From positions 1 to 64,000 of the forward strand of contig VTPC01090938.1 in the NCBI GenBank assembly GCA_011009095.1: DNA of 64,000 nt, given 5' to 3'. Source of the DNA: Ignelater luminosus. Its lineage: Eukaryota > Arthropoda > Insecta > Coleoptera > Elateridae. The notes under the pieces were generated by a model. It saw only the letters and a program-made list of their open reading frames with translations, ran no database searches and had not been told where the DNA came from. Both the position numbers and the translations under genes were made by a program. Shown here piece after piece: positions 35,820 through 48,275 of the stretch (the first letter of the stretch is position 1; each line of letters starts with the position of its first letter).

Positions 35820-37300
35820 GGTCTCTATTTGGATGGGAGGAAGTACGACACGTTAGTAGTAGATCAAGCTCATTTGAAAAGGCTCCGTAGAGTAAAAAAG
35901 GAAGAGCATTACTCTCCAATTCAAGAATCTGGTTTGGTCTACATCGGCCATGTTACTCCAACTTCTAGAAGTTCTGAATATATTGTCACTTCTATTATTT
36001 CTTATCTGTCTGGTCGGGACAGTTCTTTTGAAAAATTAATTGTTATAGGATGCGGTCGCACTGAGTTAATACAGTTTGGAAAAACGGTCTGATTCGCCGA
36101 ATTGAAATACATTTGGGGAAACCGTCATAATGGGCAGTTTGCCTTCTCCATTTTAATGAACTGCCATTCCGGCATCTGTTTCAATACCTGGACGGTAAAT
36201 CAACGGGTCCGAAATCTTTGAGAGAGCCAATCGGTGAAAAGCTAAGTGGCTGCGAAAAACGTCCAGTGATTAGCTCAAGAGTATTGGCTGTCAGATCCCC
36301 ACAATAGACAGCAGTAGACGTAATAAGAATCAGCAATATCTACTTGATATTTCCATGACAATAAAGTCAGGAAACTGTAAAGACGATTTGATTGTACGAA
36401 ATCCTGGTCCCTTGTCACACTCGAGGTGGTTGACAACAGCAAATCGAACTCTCAGATTGTCCTTAAGTGAAGAAAGTCCCACGCCTGAACTTCAAGAAAT
36501 AGTTGCATTTATTCTGAAATCATACATGCCAATGTGGTTTAGTTTTAAAACAAGTAAATACTTTACAGACGGACCAAAACTTGTGTACCAATCAATACAA
36601 TCTTTAAGGTACCTGCCTGAAGATTTATGTAATATTGTCGACCCTGTGTTAGAACGAAATGGCTTTTTTCGCTCATCCAGAACATTTAATGTTAGCCATG
36701 ACACAAGATAATACAAAACACATAAGAGAGCTCGGACTTCGACGAATTCTAAAGGCGAGACAGTCAGATCAAAAGAGAACAACTATCAGAACATTCATGC
36801 CGCCAAAACTCAATTTCAAGGCTCAACACTACTGGGAAATAATTACCTGGATGGACTGTGATTTATCTTCTCTCTCATTATTAAAAGATATCAGTGACGA
36901 TGAATTTAAATCACATATTCAAAGTGACTCAAACCCTAATTGGAATATAACATTCAAGACATTCCCAGTTCACACACAGGCAGTTGAACGACCTCCGAAA
37001 CTCGTGATACAAGCCTCAGGACAAGCGGAGCTGAGTCTAGGAATGGTTTTATCAGAACGACTCTGCTGTCAAGGTCAGCCATGCCTAACTTTGCCCATAA
37101 ATCAGATTTCAAAGTACTTTCAGCTAAGAATGAGCAAAAACGGAGATGCTCAATTGTTCAACATAAGTTTCTTGGACTTACGACTCTTCACACAAAAACT
37201 TAGTGTTTTCAATAAAAAAGTCTGTTTATAAATATTACTAATGGTCTAAAATAATTTGTTTTTAAACATTTAACCTTATATTCAATAAAGAAAACCAAAA
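35820..37300 (+). pseudogene. Broken gene of the long-TIR element (probable transposase)
   Basis: Plus-strand coding blocks in order: YLDGRKYDTLVV with LRRVKKEEHYSPIQESG and YIGHVTPTSRSSEYI (35820-36000); a frame-changed stretch with NELPFRHLFQYLDGKSTGPK and PIGEKLSGCEKRPV (36160-36270); GNCKDDLIVRNPGPLSHSRW, LTTANRTLRL and LKSYMPMWF (36370-36540); then GFFAHPEHLMLAM and KHIRELGLRRILKAR (36660-36760); then HTQAVER and a frame-changed GFIRTTLLSRSAMPNF (36970-37110). I recall the same block order in uncharacterised arthropod and hydrozoan predicted proteins, but not a named family or catalytic residues. At least three frame changes and several stops are present. The N-terminal part is missing: recognisable coding begins right after the left repeat. 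Calling it a transposase is inference from its place inside the element. Confidence 0.65.
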
Positions 37301-37324
37301 AAAAAGCATGTAAGTTGTTAGTAT

Positions 37325-37681
37325 TTTTTTTTCTTGAACTATGATCTATCTTTATTTCTAAATTTTTTTCAAAATTTCATTAACTTTGAAGGGAATGCAC
37401 GACTGGAAGATTTAAGTAATATTTAAACATTATTTTTTGTGGTTCTAATACATAAGAATTTGAGCTATTACATTCGGGAAGAGGCTAATTTAAAAATGTT
37501 AAAAATTATCGTAAAAATGTAAATTTTTCCAAATTTCGGCAAAGTTTAGAGTACATGCGCGACCGGAAGATATAAACCGATTTTATTTCTTTTTTTTACT
37601 CCTTGTTAGTCTTCCCAATTCGCAACTTTTCCGCGGTATTACGACTTGAAAAAAAATTTTTTGTTTTTTCGGCCCACCCTA
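37325..37681 (-). repeat. Right long terminal inverted repeat
   Basis: About 357 bp, the inverted partner of 35444-35815, with the same two modules in mirror order (37372-37409 and 37531-37569). It ends GGTCGGGTGG-type sequence read inward as TAGGGTGGGCC. Confidence 0.88.
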
Positions 37682-37689
37682 ATGTAAAA

Positions 37690-39356
37690 TAAGGGGCATT
37701 AGGGCATAATATTAAATATAGCATACAGTTCAATGTAATAATTAATTTTATTAACTGAATTAAAACAAATTTCATGCTACCAATCGGGAATTTTTTGTGT
37801 GACGGTCAACCTTAGCCTGTACCCTAAATCATCATTTATTAACTGAATTTCGTGTTATCATCATATACGATCCAGTTGATATAATTAGTACCTACAGGAC
37901 AGTGTGCAATATTAGCAAAGCATTTGTGGCATGACGTATGTGTTTTATATCTGCTGAAATTATTTAAAAATAATACTGACAGAGTGTCAGGCTTTAACGA
38001 ACTCTTATCTTGTCGCTTAAGGCCGCTGCATATTAGCTTTAAAATGAATGAGGATGTACGGATATAGTTAATCAAGAGATATCAAGTCTTCACAAATCTT
38101 TAATTAAAGTGCCCAAATAAAGTAAAACAAAATCTAATAAAAATCTGACTAAGTTTTATATTTTTATTTTAAAATTTTACATTAAGATTAAGTGTAAGCC
38201 TATTATTATCCCTATCCATCAGAACAAACTAAAAAACTGTTAAACGGTTCAGTTAGTAGTTACCTCAAGAACTCAGTTGTACGATGTAATAAGATTTCCA
38301 CTTATTTAGCAAAACTCTATAGATGGAAGCCACACCCAAATTAAAATTCGGTTTTGCGCAAAAACGTTAACATGAACAAAGTTTTAAGGTCTAACCCAAA
38401 TTTCTAAGTTTTCCAGATTTTCCCTAATGTCTTCTTTTAGTACGCAAACAAAACTACTTCCTGGCAGATTAATTCCTGCGAAATTTGAAAGTGTCCCAGG
38501 TTCCGCTTAAGATTCAAATGTCGATTAATTTATCTGAGGATCTCTAATCAATTAATTGATAAAAGTAATAATCTTAGATGGGATAATAAAAAAATTATAA
38601 AAGATATTATAAGAGTTTACTTCCATAATTGATCGGTAGTGTGTTACTGCAAACTTCTGGAATGAACAACTGTTAGACAAAAAAAAAAGGAAGCATGATT
38701 ATCAACAGCGCATGACTCATATAACTAATCTTGTAATCTAATCTAATCTAATCTTCAAATCGAATACTACTTCAGCAAGATTTATTAAAGTAAAACCTAT
38801 TAAATGTCATTACCATTAACTAAATTAGATTCGATGGGTGTTTGAAGATGAAGATTATCATCATTACATGATGACTGTTAATTATCACTAAACGAGAATA
38901 ACCAAATCCAATGACGTAGAAAGGACGTTTAAGGCCCAACTTCAAAAATACTTCGGCTCTATATGGAAAATTAAATCGTAGGAAAACAAAACTGACTTCT
39001 AAGCTTGTCAAATTTGGCGCGGAACAACAGCGCTTCTATCCGAGACAAAATCGTTACTGAGCTCAATTCTAGTTCATTATTTGTTCAAGTATCGGTACTT
39101 TATCTCACAGCAACTGGCTTTGATTATTTCCACAAGATCGATTTTCTCTCTGCGGTACGTGTGCTAGAATGGAATAAATTTGTTTGCAGACAAAAGAATT
39201 ATAATAATTTCTGCTTCTATTTTGTTCAGTTTTATTTTAGGATTTCTTTTGTTTTGTTCTTTGTATGTTGTTTGTTTTAATTTTCTTTTATTTTGTTATA
39301 TTTTGACCTTTTTTTTTTTGATTTGTTGATTGAAATAAAAAAATCGGATGCTCGGT

Positions 39357-39361
<5 letters not shown>
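37690..39361. other. Unassigned AT-rich sequence
   Basis: No gene supported. A short (TAATC)n run lies near 38733-38755. The 91-codon frame at 39005-39280 has a phenylalanine-rich end and no recognised domain. Confidence 0.4.

Positions 39362-39393
<32 letters not shown>
39362..39393. repeat. (AG)16 microsatellite
   Basis: An uninterrupted 32-base run of alternating A and G. Confidence 0.95.
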
Positions 39394-39398
<5 letters not shown>

Positions 39399-41074
39399 AA
39401 CTCTTTGAGATCCTTGAGAAACTGCTATAGCTAGTGGCCGCTGGTAGTTGTATGTGGGAGCCGCTGACTGATTGAATTTATTGGGCTCAATCTGCGTGCT
39501 CAATAGTCCAAGATGACTTTTTATAGCATGACTGAGTATGCTGTAAGAGGGGTCACTGATCGGTCAATGGAATTTTCCAGTTGGTCACAGGTGGAATTTA
39601 TGGTACTGGAGCCCCTTTGAATGCCAGATTTAAAATTTTGCTTTTATTCATTTTCGAAATAATATCATTTCATGTACAAGCCACTCTCAACGTACTCTGA
39701 ACGTTTTTTAACTGGATGAAGAGCACTAACTGCCAATTTTCTAATGCATTCAAGATTTTGGGTAACAACTAACTTGGCTGGAAGTAAAGTAAACTAGATT
39801 TCTTGTCTTTCTAGTATCTTAGAAACAACTTGCGATAACAATATGACATTTTAAATTTGAATCGAGCTGTTTGCAATATAACAAATTCTTATTATCGCTT
39901 CTTTTTTGTGAGCATGCAGTTTATTTTTATAATCAGAGTACTCGAAAATGATGCATCTGCGAGAAAAATCCAAATTATTTTTTTTTGCTACATTGAATGT
40001 TGATTCAAGAAATGGCAAACTTTTGAATTTTGCCAATAACGTTATATTTCTTTTATAGTGAATACATTATCTCACTCTATATCTCTGTACTTAATGATTG
40101 TATCGACTATGAGAAAATATGAGAAAGTAGGCATCTTACAGTTCCTACAAAAGATTTCATCATATTTCACAATAATTTGCGTCATACTTAACATATATAG
40201 AAAATATCAAGAATCTTAACACTACATACACAATGTTAAGTGTAAGAAATTGCAGAATAATCTGATTTTACTTGAAAACAGTACAGCTTACCATAAAATG
40301 GAACAAAGACTATAGATGTATAAATAGATTGTTTGTTTCTACAGGATCATAACAATTTCTTACTAGAAAGCGTTCTAACCCTGCAGTATTTCAAAGACTC
40401 TATAAGAACAGGTAATCTTAAACCTTGACTTTACTCGAAAACGATGCATTTCATAAAAAGATACAAACCACTTTTCATCCCCAAATTACTTATCCATAGC
40501 TTTTAATAACAAAGTAAACTTCTTTCTTTTAACGTAGATTTTCCAAAAATTTACTAATACTAGACAGCAAAAAGTAAAGATCATGTATTTTAATGTCTCA
40601 TGTTGTTTCTAAGAAACAAAAAAAGAGATTCTAAATGAAACTTTGACATCTTGTACCGCAAAAAAGTTTACGGGTACTTTTCACTTTATTTTTATTTCCG
40701 AAAGCAGCCCTTTTTGGAACACCTTGTATAAGTTTTGTTAGAATTAAAATATTTTTAAATAATTTTAATTACATTTGATTAAAAAAATTTCTTCCTAACT
40801 CAAACAAGATTTATTTGATTTAAATAAAATTGGCCGATAAAAATCAAATAGCATACAAATAGCATTCAAGTTTAAACACCAGTTATCAGTTGTGCAAATT
40901 TTACAAAATAAACGAGAAGGGCGTTTGTCTCGTTAGTCTTTGGTAACAAATTTCATGTGATTCTATTGTTTGGGAGATAATACTTGTAAGGGGTATATGT
41001 CTAGCTACAAGGGATCTCTACCACCAACAAATTTGCAATCAGACAAAACTTGTAACTATAGTAGCATGTACCTA
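39394..41074. other. Unassigned AT-rich sequence
   Basis: No gene supported. The string GGAACACCTTGTATA near 40717 looks like the outer end of a degraded TA-type element, but no partner end was found. Confidence 0.35.
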
Positions 41075-41076
41075 TA

Positions 41077-41249
41077 CACAGAGCATCTAAAAAAACTCAC
41101 AATACCTACATACATTTCTTTTTTGTGCTCTACTTCCGCCCTCGCTTAAAGTACAGTTATTATTTTGTACACTGGCTAGTTGTAGTACAAGTAACGAGTA
41201 GAGCAGAAAAAAGAGACAGGGATGTTCCGTGTTTTTTTTGGACACTCTG
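41077..41249. mobile_element. Short TA-flanked MITE
   Basis: About 173 bp with imperfect inverted ends: CACAGAGCATCTAAAAAAAC at the left and, read from the right, CAGAGTGTCCAAAAAAAACA. TA dinucleotides lie outside both ends (41075-41076 and 41250-41251). It is non-coding and probably a Tc1/mariner-type MITE. The two ends differ by small indels. Confidence 0.55.
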
Positions 41250-41251
41250 TA

Positions 41252-44200
41252 TAATATACCGATGGCATGTAAAAACATCAACAGCTATTTTCTCAAAAGG
41301 AGTGCTATTTTCAAGAAATGATTCAAGGAAATACTGAATTCCTCAATTAAATGTCATGATATATACAAAAAAGTAAAGCGTATGTCTGAAAAGATTAGGC
41401 AATTTTGTTTTAGAAATTCAAGATTCAAACAGTAAACCACATAGTACATTCCTTTGACCGCTATCATATACAAAAAGATAATCAAGCTAGACGGGCAAAA
41501 CTACTCACTCAAAACTCTTTGTTTAAATTAAAAGCAATTGTGCTTGCTGTTACGTTTTCAAAAAAAAACTAAAAGCTTTTGCTGGCTTGCTTTCGGTCAC
41601 TCTGACAAGTAAATAAGCAGCAAACCCATTCGTAATGACGTAATGTGTGGGTGTCAGCACGTTTAGTTAGTAAATTTGAAGTTTAATTAGAACATTTATG
41701 CATTAACGTCAGCAACCGGAAGAGAGTGGGATGACTCCTTTGAGCATAATCTTAGACTTTTTTTAAAAGTAGGGTATGAATTATAATGAAGTAGAAGTTA
41801 ACGTAAATGCTGCTCTGGCTTTTATGCTCAACATCAACAAAGATATTGTCAGTGACCCTTACTGGAGATAACTTGGTACAAAATCATATTGAAATTGTAA
41901 GATATTTGATAATTTCGATTTACTGAACTAAGATCAAATTTAACTTTTACAGGATGACGAGACATATGCCATAAATTAGGAATCAGTTCAAGAGTATAAA
42001 ACGTTAAAAACTCTTCCTGAACAAAATTGATTCTTAAGAACATTAAACTCGAGAGGCAAAGAAAAAATAGAAAATAGGTCAGATTTTCCTTGACTCAGTT
42101 CTAATTTCCTAAATTACATTATCCAGTTACGCAATTCTTGTTTTGTAATAAGTATTAGTAATTCCATACACATTTGACAATCTCCAGGGGATTCATCTTT
42201 GGGGTAAACCTTTAAAGAGGAAGCTCTGGTTACAAGCAACTACTACAACCAGTTTCAGTTCTCACCGTTTGATAATTAGAACATCAGCTCGTAGAACAAA
42301 ACAACAAGAGGGTGAATTAAATTGAATCTCATTAGAAGTTCACTATCAAGATACCTACACGTTGTGCAGAATTAGTTTTTGCGTAAGTTTCTTTTACCAA
42401 CACTAAATTTAGGTTTTTGTTTGAATAATAGGAGGATTAGACATCAGATTACAAACTTTCTTGAGTTTTATATTCTGGAGCTTAACATAAATTAAACTCC
42501 CGCGCACAATTAAGGAAGTAATCCGTTTAAGAGCAAAAACCATTTAGTAAAATCCCATAATTTCAAGTCAATTAAAACAATACGATTTTAATTATGAAGG
42601 TTGAATCTTTAATGATCCCACGTATGTTGGTAAACAGGGTAGTGCGGGTAAAATAATAATTTCCTTTTTAGAATGCATACGTGCTACGTGTGTTATGTCG
42701 CTGTAATATCCCAAATGGAATTAAATCTAAAATGGGTATGCATTAGACACAATTTTAAACAAATTAATTTTGCTACATTCCTATTTTGTACGATTTACAT
42801 TTCATTCTGACCTTTTAATTCATACTACAGTATTTCATTACTGCAAGCATTTAAATTAAGGCTGTATTTAAATTTACATTTACCAGAAGGAATTCTTTTT
42901 TTAAAAATCGTGGTAAATAAAACGTTGAATTAGCTAGACTTGAAAGGAATAGCAAAACATAATTTGAAACAATTTTATTTTTTGTAAAGAATGTTTAGGA
43001 GATGCAATTGATATAATAGTTATTAACATAATGAGCACGGAAAGTGTTAGATAACCGAGTACTTTTCAGTGTGTTTACACACTATTCTTTCTACAACCAC
43101 AAAAACGCCATGTTTTATCTGAATCTAAAGAAGATGAAAGACAGGGACATTACATTTATTTTCACGCTCATTAGTCTTGATACTGTACACCTACCCATCC
43201 AAGCTAACAAACCAACTACAGGCCATTTATCTCCAACTCGCTTCCAGAGAAATATTAAACGGCAACGTAGCATTGTGCTCCTCGCATTCAGAAGGTCGAA
43301 CCACCTGTTCTCACTAAGATTTTTCCATGGTTTTCCCTAGTGATAACAGAACATTCATTTTCATGGACTAGCCGCTAGGGCACTTTACAGATTTAAATAC
43401 CGCTTAACATCGGAAACGCCTTCTCTACCATCACAACAAGAGATCATCGCTCGCGTTCGCGTTTGCGGTCTCCACGAAGCTGCTACTACCTCACTTCAAT
43501 ACCACACACTTCTGCGCTGCAATACGCAACTTCAAAAATCAAAACTTTTGCGTTCACGTAACCGCTACAACCTTCAGCAAAAAGCGAGCACGTTCGCGGA
43601 TCAACTGCAATGCAATGCAGTAGTAGTAAATACCCTTCAAAGAGTGAATGTTAGGTTATTTTCGTCAGATTAGTTTAGGGTTTTAGTGTACGTATTCTAG
43701 ATTGTGTGATCAAGAACCAAAACAGCTTTGGTTTCTCCACGACTTGTAAAAAAATTTAATTATCTCTTGCGTATGTATATTTTAAAGTATACAAGGGGAT
43801 CTTTTACGTATCAAATGCAATATTCTTATCAGAAAAGCATAATTTAAAAAGAAACTCACTTTCTTCCATAAATCAGTATAAATAAAAGTAAGATCGTATA
43901 ACGGGAAGATGCTCAAAAGTATGCACAAGTCCCGTCCAGACCAATGGTAGATGTTAAATCCCGTAGCTCATGCCGCAGATGGGGTGGATTCTCAAATAAA
44001 CTCGGCTAATCTCTCACAAAGAGAAGCTCACCGTTTTCTAAAACTCTTATTAAACTAATAGATGGTCGTAAAAGAGGGCGCCAGCAGTCGTAGATCGAAG
44101 GGTTCTGATGGTCGGTCACGCGACTACTCGTGAATCCGACACCCTGTATATAGGCCTCTTACGAAACCTCACTCTGTGTGTAACTTACCTCGTGGAAGCT

Positions 44201-46389
44201 CTATTAAAACTCGCTCTGACGTTTCACCAATGAGACTCAATACACAAAATAAACACTGCATAAGCACTTGATTTGTCTTACTTAATTTTGCTAAGGAAGT
44301 CCTCTTCCTTCTTTTAAAACGATACGAGAGAGAAATGCCAATTCAATATTTACTTCTCTCTTGAGCAAAGATATCTAGTCTATAATTGAAATTTGGAATA
44401 CACACTACGTGCTTTTTGATAGCCAAAGGAACAAAATAATGAAATTAAGCTACTTCGCCTGGACCAGAGATCCACTTACAAAAACAAAAATACAAAAAGT
44501 CGACCTTACTCACATTTATTAAAATAATAATGATAATAAAAAAATGAATCAAACACACACAAACAAAAATACAAAAAAAACAATAACAAAATAACACTAA
44601 AAAGAATATCAATAAGAGGCATAAATTAATTTCTGTTTGGAGAACAGAGTCGATAAAATAATAAAAAAACAGAAACAAACTATAAGAAAAACAAATTATT
44701 ACAATAAACAAAGCGAAATGATTCTGTTACGTTAAAATTTTAAAATAGAACACAAAAGATCAAAATTCAAATATTAATTAACCCGACTAAGGTAAACTTG
44801 ACCATAAATTGTTAAATATTGACAACTGAACATTACATTTAAGAACAAAGAAATGATTGCCAAGTTAGTAATTTTGTTGCAACAATTTATCAAACACCAG
44901 CTAAAATTACCTGGGAACGTTCCTGTTACAAATTAGTTAAAAAGTTACTTATAAAAATTATGATTCAATAAAACAATACGAAACTGATCCTGTCTAAGCA
45001 AAGTTTTCGTATAAAATATTTCACAAAGTTCGACGTTCTCCTAGTCTTCCAGAAGGTATGTGCAGACCTCTGTTTTCCGACGAAAGGCAGCTAGATCCAA
45101 TAATTGAGAAAACTTTAATTTCGAAGAACAACCACTTATTTTACGTTAATCGCAAAAAAAACATAAGAACAAAATCCAGGCGTTTACACACAATTTTATA
45201 AACGAAATCAGTGAGTCTCGAGCACTAAAAAAATTTTGCGGAGCTTCCAAAATGTAGTATACACACAGATGCTACACCAACGGGGCCAAAATGGTTGCGT
45301 TCCTACCCTCTACAATTTCTGCTTCCTGGAGGACACCAGCGTAATTATATTTGGGTTATACATTCCCCACGATAACGAAATTTATCAGCTTTGCTGTTGG
45401 CAAACAAACCACTTTCTTCCGCGACTATTGCGCGTCTCTGACACGAAGAAATTACGATTTCTCCAGTCCGATCTCTTTTTTTTTTACTAAGAGGATCGCT
45501 TCACTTAATTTGGTTTGAATCTAAATAGGGGATGTAGAGGTAAACGTCGAAAATTACCACACGTTGGTACGAGTACGCAGCTCTTATCGTACTGCCTAAC
45601 CTCTGCGTTTTTTGTTACGCAGTCCGTACTTACGGAAGTGGGGTTAAAAAGTCGAATATACACCCTAACAGATTAAGACATTAATACTCTTTATGTGACA
45701 ATGGAAAATTTTACTTGTAAATTCGCTAGTTTAAATTTGACTTCCCCGAGACTGTGTGACTGCAGTGTTGCAACTAATGATTCTGGAATTTGATATTGGA
45801 AATCAACGAAAGACACGTCTACTGGGGTCTAGGTGTCGAGACCACAAGAATATTAATTCTTTAAAATAACATTATAACAAACATTCGTTTAATGAAACAA
45901 TTTAAGTATTGCGCGTCAAGAAAACAAATATCCGAACGTAATGAAAAACAGGGGCGGATTTAGTACGAATTTTAAAATAACATTACAATCGTTACCTATT
46001 TTATAAGATGCCCACACAATAGGACTCTATACTTTTGCAGCCAATAAATTTAATAAATCAAAGCAATATTATAATGTTTACTGTTTACTCTCCATCTTAG
46101 GCTAAGGTAGCGATTTCTTTTCCCTTCTGAATTTGTGTTCCAGAAAGTTGTTAACGGTGGAAAGTTGGACTGTCAGTAATGAATACAGCCATGCCAAAAA
46201 CAGTTACCAAGTGAGTGAGTTTCCAGCATAGGCATCTCTTCTGATAGATGGAGGTCCAAATCAATTTCTTTCACTTTCCATATTGACTTCATAAGTTGTA
46301 CATAAACCTTCTCCTCTAGAAACTAAATGCAAAAGGAAGACTACGTGTTATGAGCGCACTACTGTTATCATAGTTTCGCCTTCTCCCTA
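41252..46389. other. Unassigned sequence including a GC/CpG-richer patch
   Basis: No gene supported. At 43400-43640 the base composition rises and CpG steps cluster (for example GCTCGCGTTCGCGTTTGCGG near 43450), standing out from AT-rich surroundings; this could be a promoter or an old repeat. A second less AT-rich patch lies at 45030-45640. ACACCCTGTATATAGG near 44149 resembles a transposon end without a partner. The ends of 43044-43340 and 45236-45490 are open frames with no known motif. Confidence 0.35.
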
Positions 46390-46830
46390 ATAGTCCAACT
46401 TTGAGGATTTGCAATTTAGAAGTAATCCAGTGGGAGCCATGCTACCATTTTTTATTCACATCATTAACTCGTGGATATTAGGGCTTGTTGATTTTATTAG
46501 AACATTTGACACCATAACTGCTATTTACCTTATTGCGTTAGATTGGGCTTACAAAGTAAATTATCTATGCATGCCGGCATTACCAGAGGGGTACTTCAAA
46601 GCTCTGTACTTGGTCACCTGATGTTCACCTTATGCAATCGAGGGTTATATGACTGCTTGTAAAATGGACATGTACCTAGACGATACTTAAGTTTATTTCT
46701 TCTTTTGACCCAAGCTATATCGACCACGTTGTATACGTGTATTGATTGACTTAGTATCAATATTCTATTTTTAGTGCAAAAACGCCTTGATTTTAAACTC
46801 AGCAAAGTCTTGAATTCCACGGTATAATTC
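46390..46830 (+). pseudogene. CR1/L2-like LINE reverse transcriptase remnant
   Basis: A plus-strand fragment with the order of a LINE reverse transcriptase palm: LLDFIRTFDTI-like (family DFSKAFDTI) near 46485-46515; then, frame-changed, ITRGVLQSSVLGHLMFTL (family VTRGVPQGSVLGPLLF) near 46575-46630; LYDCL-NGHV; YLDDT-VYF (family YADDTQ) near 46672-46695; then a decayed stretch ending CKNALILNSAKS near 46775-46810. Stops and small deletions break every frame, and the second active-site residue string is YLDD instead of YADD. Both ends of the LINE are missing. Confidence 0.68.
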
Positions 46831-48273
46831 CCACTATAAGTTGAGCGCAACTTTGTTTCCTGTTTGGAAATATTTTTATTGAACAGATACACAGTTGCAT
46901 TCAAAAAACAAAAATTCTATTGTATGACTTGTTGTTGTCCTTTTCCAGTTTCCTACTGTGCCCATTTTATTTTCCCCTTTGTCGCTATAATTTAAGAACG
47001 GTTATTCCGTGTATTAATTAATAACTCGTTTTTAGTGAATGAGTGTCATAGTTTGTGTTAATATTAAATAAAATTAATAAAATTCCTAAGTTTGAAATCT
47101 ACATCAGACCGCTATTTCATCCAGACGATCGGGAGAGATAAAATGGGCACACTGATATGATCTGAATACGTCTTCACGGATACAGAGATACAGAGAGTAC
47201 AAAACTCCTGTTGAAGATTCATATATAGAATACAAGAATTTGTCCAGATTCCGCATAAGTTACGTAAAGCCTCTTTATCCTGAATAAGCTTGTTACAATA
47301 GAATACAGAATTAGTGACCTAACTAGTAATTAGGTCCCCACAGAAATAAAAATCAGTTGCCAGCAAACTAACTCTAGAGTTGAAGATGGTCAGGATTCAA
47401 GTTGTTTCTGGTTAGATAACCAAATACAATTTAACTTAAAAGTCCAGATCTTGTTTAGATGTACGAGCTCCCTTTACCGAGACTCATTATGGCCAGAAGG
47501 AACAGTGGTATACCGAAAAATCTCAACCATAAATGTAAAATTTTTTGAATGCTTGTACTGAAAAGTTGTAATTTTTAATTTAGACAAACACCCTTTGGAC
47601 CATTCCCAAATGCTTAACAAATGAAGCCAAAGGAAGCCAAGAAGTTTTCTGGGCCGCCAGTAATCTCGAACTGTGCCGCATCTTCATTTACTTGAAATCA
47701 ACTAAAAGTTCTCAGTATTAGAAATAACAAGAATATGAATACATAACTACACTCGTTAAAACACAATTAAATGAAGAATAATCACAAGTATGGTACAGGT
47801 TAATTATGGAAAAAACACAAAAAACGCAGCCCTGCTCAAAAATTGTTTAAGTAATAATTCAACGCTCGATTGCATATTAATCCTCTGAAGGAGTAGGAAT
47901 CCGGAGAATAATTGTTTAGAATAAGCAAATAGCCAGCTTCCTGGTGATAGATTTGTTTGTTATACTTAAAACCAAAGTGCAGATGAGTTGAGCTTATATT
48001 GCTTGCAACTGTGTCATCTTCTGGAAAAATATTTTTGAAAGCAATTTGCGAGCTCGTTTGAAATAAGTAAATAAAGTTCTAAGTTACTATACTATACTGA
48101 CGAAAATGGGTTTGAAACAAAGCATTTACTGTTAGAAAGTTTTTCCTAAATAAATCTTAAGTTGATAAACTTTCACATTGTATAGATATTAAATCTTCAT
48201 GTAAAATATTTGAAATCTGATTTTAACCTGTCGCGCTGGTTTTGTATAACAATTCTTTACAAAGAAGGTTTTG
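46831..48273. other. Unassigned AT-rich sequence
   Basis: No gene or clear repeat seen; the 96-codon minus-strand frame that reaches 46904 overlaps the LINE remnant and is chance. Confidence 0.4.
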
Positions 48274-48275
48274 TA

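Larger units (their letters stand above)
35444..37681 (+). mobile_element. Long-TIR DNA transposon with 8-bp target duplication, superfamily unresolved
   Basis: A 2238-bp element bounded by a perfect 8-bp direct repeat, ATGTAAAA (35436-35443 and 37682-37689). Its ends are inverted repeats of about 360-370 bp (35444 to about 35815, and about 37325 to 37681), starting TAGGGTGGGCCGAAAAAAC at both ends and roughly 90 percent alike by eye. Between them lies a broken plus-strand gene (35820-37300). Eight-bp duplications fit hAT, P, Merlin or Mutator-type elements, but the protein blocks are not ones I can assign to any of these, so I leave the superfamily open. Confidence 0.88.
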
